Source: Otis tarda (Eukaryota > Chordata > Aves > Otidiformes > Otididae). From it: 64,000 nucleotides of DNA. The stretch is taken from assembly GCA_026413225.1 (NCBI GenBank), contig CM048552.1, forward strand, positions 147,263,053-147,327,052. The letters are read 5' to 3'. Both the position numbers and the translations under genes were made by a program. Positions 12,693 through 24,100 of this stretch are shown here, piece after piece. A model generated the notes under the pieces. It made no database searches. It was not told the DNA's origin and worked only from the letters and a program-made list of their open reading frames with translations. How positions within the stretch are numbered: position 1 is the stretch's first letter; every line of letters begins with the position of its first letter.

Positions 12693-13832
12693 TGTTCTGG
12701 TTTTGTTAGTGAGGGGGGGCCTAAGGTGGTAGCTTCTGTAGGAAACTGCTAGAAGTTGCTCCCCTTTGTTCAGTGGACTCGGCCGGGCCTAGGGCGGACC
12801 CTCTGCTGGCCAAGGCCGAGCCAATTGGTAGCAGAATGTCCCGTGATAACGCCTCTGCGATAACGTATTTAAGCAGGGGAAAACAGAAAACAAAGGAGAG
12901 AGAGAGAGGAGAAGGTGTGAAGAAGCTGAGTGGGGGGCAGAGAGGGGGAGGCGCGAGCCTCGTGGGCCTTGCAGGCCTCACCCTCTGGCCTCCCGCCGGG
13001 CAGCCGACTGGGCCCAACTCGGCCTGGCCTGGCTGCAAGAAGTGGAGAGGAGATGAGAAGTGAATAAGATGTAAAAAGGATCCTGAGAGGCGTCTGCCAG
13101 CCTGTTGTAAGGAATGGCTGCAGACGCCAAGGTCAGTGAAGAAGGAGGGGGAGGAGTAATGTGGCTCCTGGCCAAGATTCCCCTGCAGCCTGTGGTGAAG
13201 ACCATGGTGGAGCGGGTTGTCCCCCTGCAGCCCATGGAGGTCCACGGAGGGGCAGAGATCCACCTGCAGCCCGTGGAGGACCCCACGCCGGAGCAGGTGG
13301 AGGCCTGAAGGAGGCTGTGGCCCGTGGAGGGCCCGCTGGGACAGCTGTTCTAGAGGGACTGCACCCCGTGGAAGAGATGACCCATGCCGGAGCAGTTTCA
13401 CGAAGGACTGTGGCCTGTGGGAGGGACCCCACGATAGAGCAGAGGAGGAATGCGAGGAGTTCTTCCCCCGACGATGACACAGCGGCATTTAACAACGCGT
13501 GATGAACTGACCGCGACCCCCATTCCCTTTCCCCCCCCGTGCCGCTCGGGAGGGGAGGTAGTATAGATAATGTTAAGCCCGGGAAGAGGGAGGGGTGGGG
13601 GGAGGTTATCTTGTTCCCTGTCTCATTCTCCTGCTAATTTTAGAAATAAATGAATAGTTTTCCCCAAGTCGAGTCTGTTTTGCCCGTAACGGTAACTTTA
13701 AGGATTTCTCCCTATCCTTATCTCAAACCTCGAGCCGTTTTCCTTATATCATCTCCTCCTATTCTCTTGGAGGGTGGGGGGAGTGAGAGAGAGACTGCGT
13801 AGTCTGGTCCCGATCGGGGCTGAACTACGACA
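12693..13832 (+). mobile_element. ERVL-type solo LTR, 1140 bp
   Basis: An endogenous retrovirus LTR on the + strand. It starts TGTTCTGG, ends TACGACA and is flanked on both sides by GCTCC (12688-12692 and 13833-13837). A 5-bp duplication is typical of ERVL (class III) elements. A TATA-like TATTTAA lies near 12865 and AATAAA at 13645-13650. The GC-rich middle holds about three 40-bp units beginning CCTGCAGCC near 13182, 13223 and 13263. The family is repeated at 33211-34301. No retroviral gene adjoins it, so it is a solo LTR left after recombination. The long open frames on both strands inside it come from its base composition. Confidence 0.88.
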
Positions 13833-13837
13833 GCTCC
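13833..13837. repeat. Right 5-bp target-site duplication of LTR
   Basis: GCTCC directly after the LTR's terminal CA. It matches 12688-12692 exactly. Confidence 0.85.
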
Positions 13838-15439
13838 CCAGCCAATTGAAGTCCCACAGCTCACTGGACGTAGTGAACCATGGAGAACTTGTGCCTAACT
13901 TAATGATCTAGCCCACTGAGCTAGGAACAAATGGATCCAGTGGTCACGTGGTGAGAAAATCTTGGAGTCTGGGATGCTGAAGTTTTTGCAGAACCCTGGT
14001 CTGCAGATGGATAGTATACAAGATCCAGTGGTCCTGGAATCCTTGAAGAAGAATTGCATCAGGCCTGCCATCAAAGAGGAGCTGTTGAGTGTATAATGAA
14101 GAGCATTCAAAACTGAAAATCACAACACTCCTGGGAGCAGGAAGCACTGGCCAATTCTCCCTGGCTCTGAAGATTTGTGACTCTAATTTCACAGGCAGTG
14201 TCTCTGCCACCCAAAATGATTCAGTCCCCAATGTGCCCAGGTCTCCAGGGATGTAGCAAACCCTCTTTTCACTGCTGATGTACAGCCCTTTTTTTTTCTT
14301 TCTTTCTTTCTTTTTTTTTTTTTTTAAAAAGTCTACAGCAATATGACTGTAAGTTGAGGAGAGTTTGCAAAATGGAAGTGATTGGGTGGTTTCAAAGCCT
14401 ATCTGGAACCTTTGCCAAAATCTCTGTAAGGGAAATTTTTTTACTTGCATTAATGCCTGTCTTATTAATTATAATAATAAAAATAATAGAATTAAAAATG
14501 CAACTAAATCAAAAGAACCTGCCATCACTCAGGCAAAGTGTAGATTGTGAGTTCCAGAACTAATGTTGAAGACGAGACTTTGCAGAAAGTGATCAAAGCA
14601 ATTACCACATGATGGCTGGGGCAGAGTCGTTTGTAATGCTATCATCAATTCAAGGAGCTCTCAGTAGTAGCTGGATTTTGTAGCAAGCACTCAAATGGCA
14701 ATTCTTAAAGTGTTATAGTAGCACATACAATAGGATAGATGAAGGTCATCTAATGACAGAAGGGTGAAAGAGCAGCTCCAGGCATGCTTTGTATCATCCT
14801 CAAATGTACAGTGCTGCCAAAGCTGAAATTTTCTGCTCCAGCTGTGGGGAGGCTATGAGCAGTCACTGGTATCCTAGGGGTGGCTGGGAGTTCTGCGAAA
14901 GAAAGGCTCAGTGGGATTAGTAGGGCTTCAGGAATCTGGGAGTCAAGCCATGCACTTGTTTCTCTTCTTCTTCAGTCTCTCTGTCTCCCTTTTTTCCGTG
15001 AAACACACCAAAAATGGCTGCCTCTTGATCACCTCATACTTGGTGGCACACAGCTGCTTCTCACAAAAATCAGCCTGACTCATATGGCTGCACTTGTGAG
15101 TTACAACACATCCGAGCTGGAATTGGGCCAGAGCCCTTGAGAAGGCAGTGACTACATACATTTTTCTCATGGATGTGAATAATACAGGGTAGTGGCTATT
15201 TCTGTTTACAGAGTAGAGTCCTGATGGATTGTATGGTCTTTCACAGGAAATAAAAAAGAGAGGTCTTGGCCATATGGCAACAGGGGGTAAATCAATATGT
15301 GTATTTTGCAAAAGAAAACATACCATTTTAAAAAATAACTGTATGACTTCTTCTTTGGCAGCTAAATACCATCTCAACCGAGTAACAGGCTAATTAGAAA
15401 AAATAATTCTTTGTAACGCTTTAAAAGTATTTAGCCTAA
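13838..15439. other. Intergenic DNA
   Basis: No gene recognised. It holds a pyrimidine microsatellite (TTTC repeats and T-runs) at about 14288-14325 and an ATA-rich patch near 14466-14490. The open frames here, up to 168 codons on the minus strand, run through the low-complexity tract and have no known domain. Confidence 0.6.
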
Positions 15440-17645
15440 TGTGGGCCCTCTCTGGAAGGAAACACGAGACCTGGGTACCCAGGACATGGAGAAGGCTGAA
15501 GTACTCAATGACTTCTTTGCCTCAGTCTTCACCAATAAGGGCTCTAGCCACAACGCCCAAGTTGTGGAAGGTAAAAGGAAGGACTGGGAGAATTAAGAAC
15601 TGCCCACTGTAAGAGAAGAGCAGATTTGGGACCATCTAAGGAATCTGAAGGTGCACAAGTCCATGGGACCTGATGAAATGCATCTGCGGGTCCTGAGGGA
15701 ACTGGTGGATGAAGTTACCAAGCTGCTGTCCATCATATTTGAGAAGCTGTAGCAGTCTGGTGAGGTTCCCGATGACAGCAAAAGGGGTAACATAACCCCC
15801 ATTTTAAAAAGGAAAACAAAGAAGACCCAGAGAAGTACAGGCTGGTCAGTCTCACCTCTGTGCCTGGCAAGGTCATGGAGGTGATCCTCCTGGAAACCAT
15901 GCTAAGGCACATGGAATATAAGGAGGTGACTGATGACAGCCAACATGGCTTCACTAAGGGCAAATCGTGCCTGACCGATTTGGTGGCTTTCTATGATGGG
16001 GTTACAGCATCAGTGGTGTCCTGATTTTGGCAGGGATGGAGTTAATTTTTCCTCTCAGTAGCTGATATGTTTTGGATTTCGTGTGTGAAGAATGTTGATA
16101 AACACCCTGATGATACCAGTTGTTGTGAATGAGACCAAGGACACTGTCCTGCTTTCCAAGTCTCACTAATTTGCAGATGCAGGAAGCTGGGAGAAAGACA
16201 GACAGAATAATTGATCCAAACTGGCCAAAGAGAGTATTCCATGCCATAAACGTCATGCTAAGCATATAAGTGGGGGCAGGCCAGGATGGGTATCTGCCTT
16301 CCTGGAATCCATCTTTCTCCCTCGTTTTGCTGGCATCATTCCCTCTACCTTGCTGGCTCCCTTTTGCTCCTTTGCTTGCCGCTCGGTTTTGTTTCCGTGA
16401 TCGCTGCTCGGGATGGGCTGTATCGGTCATTGGGACATCGGGTGGAGAGAAAACATACATTTTTCACTTTGTATATTTTTAATATCCTTATATTCTGTTA
16501 TTATTGTAGTTTTCCCTTGTTATTTTAGTAAATTGTCTTCATCTCAACCCACGAGTTCTCCTTCCTTCTCAATTGTCTCCCCCACCCCACTGGGGAGGGG
16601 GACCGAGAAACTGTGTGGTGATTTGGGCTAAACCATCACATACGGGACAAGCAACTGACATAATCTACCTGGACTTGTGCAAGGCATTTGACACTGTACT
16701 GCATGACATCCTTCTCTCTAAACTGGAGAGGCATGGGTTTGATGGACGGACCACTCGGTGGATAAGGAATTGGCTGGATGGCCACACTGAAAGGGTTGTG
16801 GTCAATGGCTTGACGTCCAAGCAGAGACCAGTGTTGAGTGGCGTTCCTCAGGGGTCAGTATTGGGACCAGCCCTGTTCAACATCTTTGTCAGCGACATGG
16901 ACAGTGGGATAGAGTGCACCCTCAGCAAGTTCGCTGACAGTGCCAAGCTGTGTGGTGCGGTTGACATGCTGGAGGGATGGGATGCCATCCAGAGGGACCT
17001 TGACAGGCTGGAGAGGTGGGCCCATGCAAACCTCATGAAGTTCAACCAGGCCAAGTGCAAGGTCCTGCACACAGGTCGGGGCAACCCCAAGAACAATTAG
17101 AGGCTGAGCAGAGAACGATTGAAAGCAGCCCTGAGGAGAAGGACTTGGGAGTGATGGTGGACGAGAAGCTCAACATGAGCTGGCAATGCACCCTTGCAGC
17201 CCAGAAAGCCAACCCCATCCTGGGCTGCATCAAAAGACACACGACCAGCAGTCGAGGGAGGTGATTCTGCCCCTCTACTCTGCTCTGGTGAGACCCCACA
17301 TGGAGTACTGCGACCAGTTCTGGAGCCCCCAACATAAGAAGGACATGAATCTGTTAGATTAAGTCCAGAGGAGGGCCACGAAAAGGATGAGAGGGCTGGA
17401 GTACCTCTCCTATGAGGACAGGCTGAGAGAGTTGGGGTTGTTCAGTCTGGAGAAGAGAAGGCTCCGGTGAGACCTTATAGGGGTCTTCCAGTACCTAAAG
17501 GGGGCTGGTAAGAAAGATGGGGAGAAACTTTTTAGCAGGGCCTGTTGTGATAGGACAAGGTGTAGTGGTTTGAAAAATAGAAGGAAGCAGATTCAGACTT
17601 GACATAAGGAAAAAATTTTTTACAGTGAGGGTGGTGAGACACAGG
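15440..17645 (+). pseudogene. CR1 LINE, broken reverse transcriptase, split by an LTR
   Basis: A chicken-repeat-1 retrotransposon fragment. The first part (15440-16016) encodes decayed reverse transcriptase with in-frame stops, for example after KDWEN. After the LTR insertion, an open stretch (16641-17098) resumes with [30 protein letters not shown] and [11 protein letters not shown], all typical LINE reverse transcriptase motifs. The catalytic FADD is changed to FADS in [12 protein letters not shown], so the enzyme would be dead even without the stops. Similarity continues to about 17645 and stops before the usual CR1 3' tail. The 5' endonuclease part is absent. Confidence 0.9.
16017..16640 (+). 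mobile_element. ERVL-type solo LTR nested in CR1, about 624 bp
   Basis: This interrupts the CR1 reading between the reverse transcriptase segments. It starts TGTCCTGATTTTGGCAGGG, which resembles a widespread bird ERVL LTR start, and ends CCATCACA. The flanks AGTGG and TACGG agree at only two of five positions, so I cannot show a clean target duplication. It has no internal retroviral genes. Because it sits inside CR1, it inserted after the CR1 did. Confidence 0.78.
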
Positions 17646-17865
17646 TTCTTCTGTGTGTAATGAAAACATCTGCTAGTAGCTCTGATGTACCATGGTTTCC
17701 TGTGAAGATGTTTACATGTGGCCTGGCCTGGGGGAGAAGAAGAGAGGAGGTGAGGAGGAAGAAAGCCAACCAGCACCTTGTATAATTACTGATTAAGATC
17801 AAGTGTAGCATTTTGAGCTACTTGTGGGACATGTGAAGCAGCAAAGTGGCAGGGACATGTGAAGC
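17646..17865. other. Spacer between two CR1 fragments
   Basis: About 220 bases that do not look like CR1. It holds a short direct repeat, GGGACATGTGAAGCAGCA, at about 17826-17843 and again near 17851. Its origin is unknown. Confidence 0.5.
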
Positions 17866-18151
17866 AGCAGGGCCTGTTGCAATATGACAAGGAGTAATGG
17901 TTTTAAAATAGAGGGGGGTAGATTTAGATTGGAAATTAGGAAAAAATTTTCTACAATGTGAGTTATAGAACACTGGAACAGGTTGCCCAGAAAGGTGGTG
18001 GAAGCCCCATCCCTGGAAACATTCAAGGCCAGGTTGGATGAGGCTCTGAGCAACCTGATCTAGTTTGGGATGTTCCTGCTTCTTGCAGGGGAGTTGGACT
18101 AGATGACCTTTGAAGGCCCCTTCTAACCCTAACCATTCTATGATTCTATGA
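17866..18151 (+). mobile_element. CR1 LINE 3' end fragment
   Basis: The last 290 bases of a CR1 element, running from GGGCCTGTTG to the tail CCATTCTATGATTCTATGA. It belongs to a different sub-type from the CR1 just upstream (TAGATTTAGATTGG against CAGATTCAGACTTG), so it is a separate insertion rather than the tail of that element. Confidence 0.88.
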
Positions 18152-21100
18152 AAGTGCTGTTTTATCTTTGCAAGTACCTCTCTCTAACCACAAATGTACT
18201 AACTACGGCATATTTCACTGCTCTTGGTTTTTCTCTTTGAAGATAACTCCAGTCAGCCTGATGATCTTTTGATTTCCCGCATGAGGCCACCTCCTGGATC
18301 ACCATGTTCCTCTCAAAAGACCTAGTGTTGTGGAACTTCACTTGCCTTAGATGAAGAACAGATTGGTTTTCCCCTGAAAGTTCACCGCTTGTCATCAGCA
18401 AAGTCTTTTCAAGCAGTAAGTAGAAAGCACTTTAGAGGGGAAGGGGAGCAGAGACTTTACAGACTGTGTAGAGAATCAGCTGTGGAAGCTGGCATTTTTC
18501 ACCTACACTGAAAACCTGCACCTGTTATTTCATAAAGGAGTGCAGGAGTACCCACCTGCAGCTGATCCTAAATGCCCTGGGGAGAAAAATGACGCTTTTG
18601 ACATGCAATAAGGTTTGGTTACAGCTGCTGCAAGCCTGCATGTTCCTCCTGCTAGAAGCTTGTAGGGGCTGGAGGGAGACCTGCCAGCTGCAATAGTTCC
18701 AGCTGAGCAGTTCCTCAGGCCAAGAGCTGTCTCTCATGCAAAGGACCCAGTTTACTTAAAAGGGCTGCTGGGAAAAAAAAAAAGAGGAACAACAAATGCT
18801 GGAGAAGAGCACAAGAAATGCTCTACAGAGTCAGGCCAGCAGCATTTTGTTTTCAACAGCGGCAAAAGAAGCTGCTGAAAATTTGAATGATACCTCAACA
18901 GAGGCCCAGGCAGCTGCCTCGGGTCAGGGCAGACAGGTAGGTTTCTGCTGCCTTCTCCCCTCTTTGCCCAGCCTCAGTGTGCTCCAGCTTTGGGTGACAT
19001 TTCTGAAGGGCTCAGGTAAGCATCCAAGCGGAGGCCACTCTTGCTGTGGTGCTGCACCTGCATGGACAGCCTCCCAAGGGTGCTGACTCCAGCTGCACCT
19101 CTCATTGCTGTCAGCTCAGGCCCGCTTGCCTCCCGTGCTGTGGCCGTGTCACTTCTGTGCTCTCACCATCCTATGCACTGCTCATGCGGTGTCTCAGGTC
19201 TGATTCCTTAATGCTTCCTCATGCACGCCCTTCAAGGCCAAGGAATGGACCCAACAGCAGGCAAGCCCCTAAAAAGAGCCCTTCTTGTACACCAGAGATC
19301 CCACATGAAAGTCTCCCTCCTTTGGCTTGACCTGACCTCACCAAGCTGCAGCACGGGTTGTACAGAGCCCTTGTGCTGGCAAGATAAGGGGTTTTGTCCC
19401 CAGTAGCTGTTAGCTGAGACTACCTGGGGTGTTTTCTTCTTGCAAGTTTCAGAAAGTGATGAACAAAAGCAAGTGACATTGTCATAGAAGTCCTCCTGGA
19501 GATCTTGGGGTGCTCTGGGCTCCCACTTACCTGTTTGCTTACAAATGTCAGCAGGGAGCTGTGTGCTCTTGCAGCTGCTGGGCAGTGGGTAGTTCAGAAT
19601 ACACAGATTTTATCTCCAGCACTCAAGACGTGAAATTTGGGCTCCACTGAAACCCTGTGATCAGGATTCCGGCCTCTGAACCCTGATGCTTCTTCAGTGT
19701 TTTGCTTCCTTTTCCTCTCTGTAGCAACAAACAAAAATCTAGGTGAAACCTGCCGAGTTTTGTGAAGCTTGTTCGGCCTGTGTTACTTCGGTATTTCACG
19801 GCATTTTGCCACTGCCTGTAGCAACTGGTGTCAAATGAAGTTGTGTATTTACAGTGAAGTGCTTTTATCATGCTTACTCAGCAAATATATACACTCAGGT
19901 AGGCTGTTGATGTTCCCTCTTCAGAGTGAAAGAGAAGTTTTTGTGCTTCCTGCAAAGTCAGTTGCTATTGGTGGGAAATGAAGTCCCTGGGGTGAAGGGT
20001 CAGGACCCAAACACTGTTCTGTAATCCTTGAAAACCGCACAGAGCGGAGCTTATTTCCATTCAGATACAATAATGCCAAGTTGGTCTGTTGTTATTGCGT
20101 AACACAACCACATCCTCCCCCGGAAAAACAATAGAGCTGCCTTTCCTTATTAAAGTGACTTTGGACCCTGGGAGGTATTAAAACAGTCGACTTTTCTCTT
20201 GAAGAAAACAGCATTCTTCATTGGTTCTTGGCCAGCAAACACTCGTGCCACATGAAGTTACTGGAGAAATGTCTGCAGGCATCATGCTGGTGCAGCCATC
20301 CAGTGGAGCTGGATATCAGGAGAGTTGTGACAATTTTTTGCTATTTTTCTTGCATGGCCTGACAGGTGCTTATTCCCTGTCCTCACTAGTTTGGACTGTT
20401 CTGCTCCCTCTGTCTGCCCACATCTCCTTCAAGGCTTTCTATTGTGCTAGCATAGCTGCCTGTCTGTGAAACCTGCTCAAGAACCAAACCAGCTGAAAAA
20501 TAACTGTGCTTTTGTTGTTCCTCTCATCAAGTTATTTCTTAGGCAGGTCCGTTTTCTGAACTGTCCGCCATCTAAGAACACAAAATATTTTTTTTTTCTG
20601 GCACAGGAGAGACAGGGAAGGCAAGGGTGGATGATTAGGATGGTGTGAGAGGCACTGGTCCTAAAGCACAGCCTTGGTAGGGTTAATCAGCTGTTTGATG
20701 GTTTGTGTTATTGTGGATATACCGTTTCCAGCACTCAAGTACGGTCCTTTGGAGCCCCCTCTGCAGACTCTAGTACCATGCCAGGAACACATGGAGATAA
20801 TGTCTCTCTTTGCTGGCCACACATTTGGGTTTTAAGATTTTTTCTATGCATTGCATCTGATGGACTTTTAATTGTCCTGGTCAAAGGGTTGAGTGAAAAA
20901 GGTTGCATCCCACAGTAAGCAGCATGGTCTGAGACACCAGCTTCTGATGAGGGGTATTTTGTGCAACTAACACAACTTTTCTCATGTTTTTACGCATTCC
21001 TTTATCAAGCTTCAGCACAACCTCAGTGCTGGCCACACAACACATTAAATAAAAATAGATGATGGACCTTCACAAAAGAGATAGCAGCCCTGTGTATCTC

Positions 21101-24100
21101 CTTGCCAGAGGACACTGCAGAAGCAGGAAGTCCACACGGTTCCTGGGGAGACCTGAAAGAGAGACTGAATAAGAAGTGAATAAGTAGACAAAACATAACA
21201 GGCTCAGGAAATTCCTGGTGCTGAGAGCAATTGGAGGCTAGGAGAGTACTGAGGCAGAGTTATGGTGTATGTTGCATGTGACCTTACTCTTTATTTTTCT
21301 TAATAGTCCTCAATACAGAAAAAGAACTGAGCTAGGTGATCTAAACCAGCACACCTGTTGTCATGTTTCTATGGGCTGAATTATAAAAGCAATACAAGGA
21401 TGGAGCTATTCCATCAAAGTTTGCTACCACTGCTGTTGACAAGCATTCTTTCATGTCATTTTTTCACATCATTTATTGATAGTTTAATTCTATAAATGGA
21501 AAGTCTTGGAAGGAATCATTCTATCTGAATTGTAGTCTCTTCAAAATTCATCGTCTACTTCTTTTGTCTATCACTGCCTATTCCTTTGTGTCAACAAAGT
21601 TTGTTATCATTGTCCATTACATTTCATCAACAGGCTCCACAGCTGCTTTTTATCCTTCTGAGAATTTATCTTTCTGCCATGATTTCAGTGACCCCAACTG
21701 TTGGTTCAAAATCTGATATTTCCATTGTTTGCCACAGTAAATTTATTTTCTGTCTTTTGAAGCTTTAATGGACCATCTGAAGGAACCTTGTTGGTGAAAA
21801 ATGCCTAGAAACATTTTGCTACAGCAGGTTCTACTTCTTTTATCATCAATATTCTATTGTCTCAGTCTTTGGAACATAAGTATTTTTTTTTGTCTTGATG
21901 CAGATGATACTTTTACTGCTTCCTATTGGATATTACATTTTAACTGAGACTTCTGGGTGCTTCTTCCTTCTCATTAATTTACTAAGAATTTAAGTCATAA
22001 GAAGTTAGCTCTTTCTTTCCTGAGATTTTTTTGACTCAAATGACCAAAACAGAAAAAATAAGAGGTAGTAATAATTGAATACAGATCAGCACATTGACCT
22101 ACAGTGAGTCCAGTTGACTTTGGCATATAGCATATATAAAGAATTAAAAAAAGAAAAGAAAACGAAACAAAACAAAAACCCAACAGTACCTGGAACCTCA
22201 CAGAACTTTCTGTTGGCATGGCGCAGGGAGATGCATGGACTAGACATAAATGCAGTTGTAACAGCATATTTGGAATTGAACTTGTAGACTCAATATGAGT
22301 CTCTGAATATTTATGACACATACTACTTAAAACCTCCTCAAATTCCACCTTTTTAGCTGTGATAGTAGGTGGAATTCTCCATAACAATGATGTGCAGATG
22401 TTATTTAATGGTGGAATCTCCATTCCAGGCTTTCTGTTCTCCAGCTCAAAAGAGCAACAACAAAAAAAAAGAAAAGAAAAGAAAAAGATAATCAGAACAA
22501 CTAATTTCCACTTTAGCTGGAACATATTAAATATTTACTGGCAAATGGAATTTCCAATAAGGAGTTAGAGGTGAAGCTGATGGAAAAAATGGTTACAGGT
22601 GGGAAGCTGATTGATTGATTGACTGATTGATTGAAAGGAAACATAACTGAAAGATATGCCTACAGAAGTGTACAATCTCAGGGTTTTTTTTTTTGCTCAT
22701 AATCTCATTCCTCTGCAAGCTGGCTAGAAGAGGTTATAGTAACATTTATTACAATACTTAGTCATGCATTCGAAAGCTTCTTCTGAAATCTGCAGACCAG
22801 AGATGTGTCCCTGCTTTCCTCATGCTCTTTCCTGAAAATGGAGTTGAGGTGTGTGCTGTTATGCTGCGTTGCTATGCTAATCTTCTGTTGTGATGAACAT
22901 GCTGGAAAAAATGCCACAATCTTGTTCATTTTCTATTTCTTTTCCTATCTGTATGTAGTTTCCATCTAGATTTAAAGTGTTTACACAGAATTAGTTTCTC
23001 TTTGATTCAGAATTTCTCATTAGACACATTCTTGTAGTGTAATTCAGTGTTTTCTGAAACTTCATAATAAATTACTCCAGAAAGACAACACAAATGGAAC
23101 AGAGTATTTTCAATGAGAATAATAACTCAAATACTTTATTATGTCCCAGTTATTTTTCAAAGAGTATATAATGTCCCTTTACATTAATAATGTCCCACTT
23201 TACAGATATGTTTCCTTCATGGGCTTATCAGCCACAGAGTTTCTGTTCTGCTTATGACTCATTTTAAACTGTGTCTTTCTATCCTTTAGCACATGAATTC
23301 ATAGAAGAAAAGTGCTTTTGCTAGTGATGTGGAGAGAGATTAAACCAGTTTTCTGATTTTATTTTGTATGATAAACTTCCATTTCTGCTGAGCTCTTAAA
23401 ATTCAAACTTTGTGGCTACTCAAAGGTCAGATCTGACACCTGAGGTTTTGCTGGGGCAGAAAACCAACTTGACATAAACTTTATGCTGACTTCACAGTAT
23501 CTGTAAGCTTTGTGATAGCAGCAGGAGGAAGTCTATGGGAAGAGCTCTCCACACAAGCACTCTCATCCAGAAAACTTCTGGTTGTCTAAAATTAGGATAA
23601 ATTAGTTTGCAGGAATGTAGTATTGCTTCTGTGATACCCTGCAGAGCTAGCAATGTGAGCACCTATGGGCAATGTCTTTGCCCAAATTTAGACACATACC
23701 CCTCAAAAGGGAAAAGGATGATCTAATATGCCTGTCTGGTTAATGGCAGAAGGTGAGGACCTCTAAGATCTTCAGAAGGAGCTCTACTCCCTAAATTGGC
23801 TACTCTTGAACCTTGCTTTTGACTGTAAAGAAAATGCTTACCTCCACCCCCAGTCACGATCTAAACTGGCTATCTGTCTTCTGAGAATAGCTGCTAATGG
23901 AGCAGAAACAGCTCTCATGATACAAAAAAAATCTGTGTGCCCCTGCTCAGTTCTTCATTCTCATACTAGCCTTGTGATTAGAGCAGTCATCAGGAAACTG
24001 GTGAGCTCTCTTGCTCTGAAGGAGAATGTGCTTCCTCAACTCCTCCTAGGACACTTTCTGCTTCCTGATAGGTGGGTCCTGGGTACCTGGGCCAATTTGT

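Noticed and set aside
12721..13502. Long open frames on both strands (up to 255 codons)
   Set aside because: They lie wholly inside the GC-rich LTR core. Overlapping open frames on both strands are a composition effect, and none matches a domain.
13944..14450. 168-codon minus-strand open frame
   Set aside because: It runs through a pyrimidine microsatellite (lysine-rich on translation) and has no domain or splice support.
16573..17100. A functional reverse transcriptase gene
   Set aside because: It is a fragment of CR1 with an altered catalytic motif. Its first codons come from the nested LTR, and the upstream part contains stops.
21995..22525. 176-codon minus-strand open frame with a hydrophobic stretch
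   Set aside because: The phenylalanine-rich part comes from A-rich low-complexity sequence. No family was recognised and no supporting exons flank it.
22607..22634. Possible CRISPR-like repeat array
   Set aside because: It is a simple 4-base microsatellite with no spacers, in a vertebrate genome.
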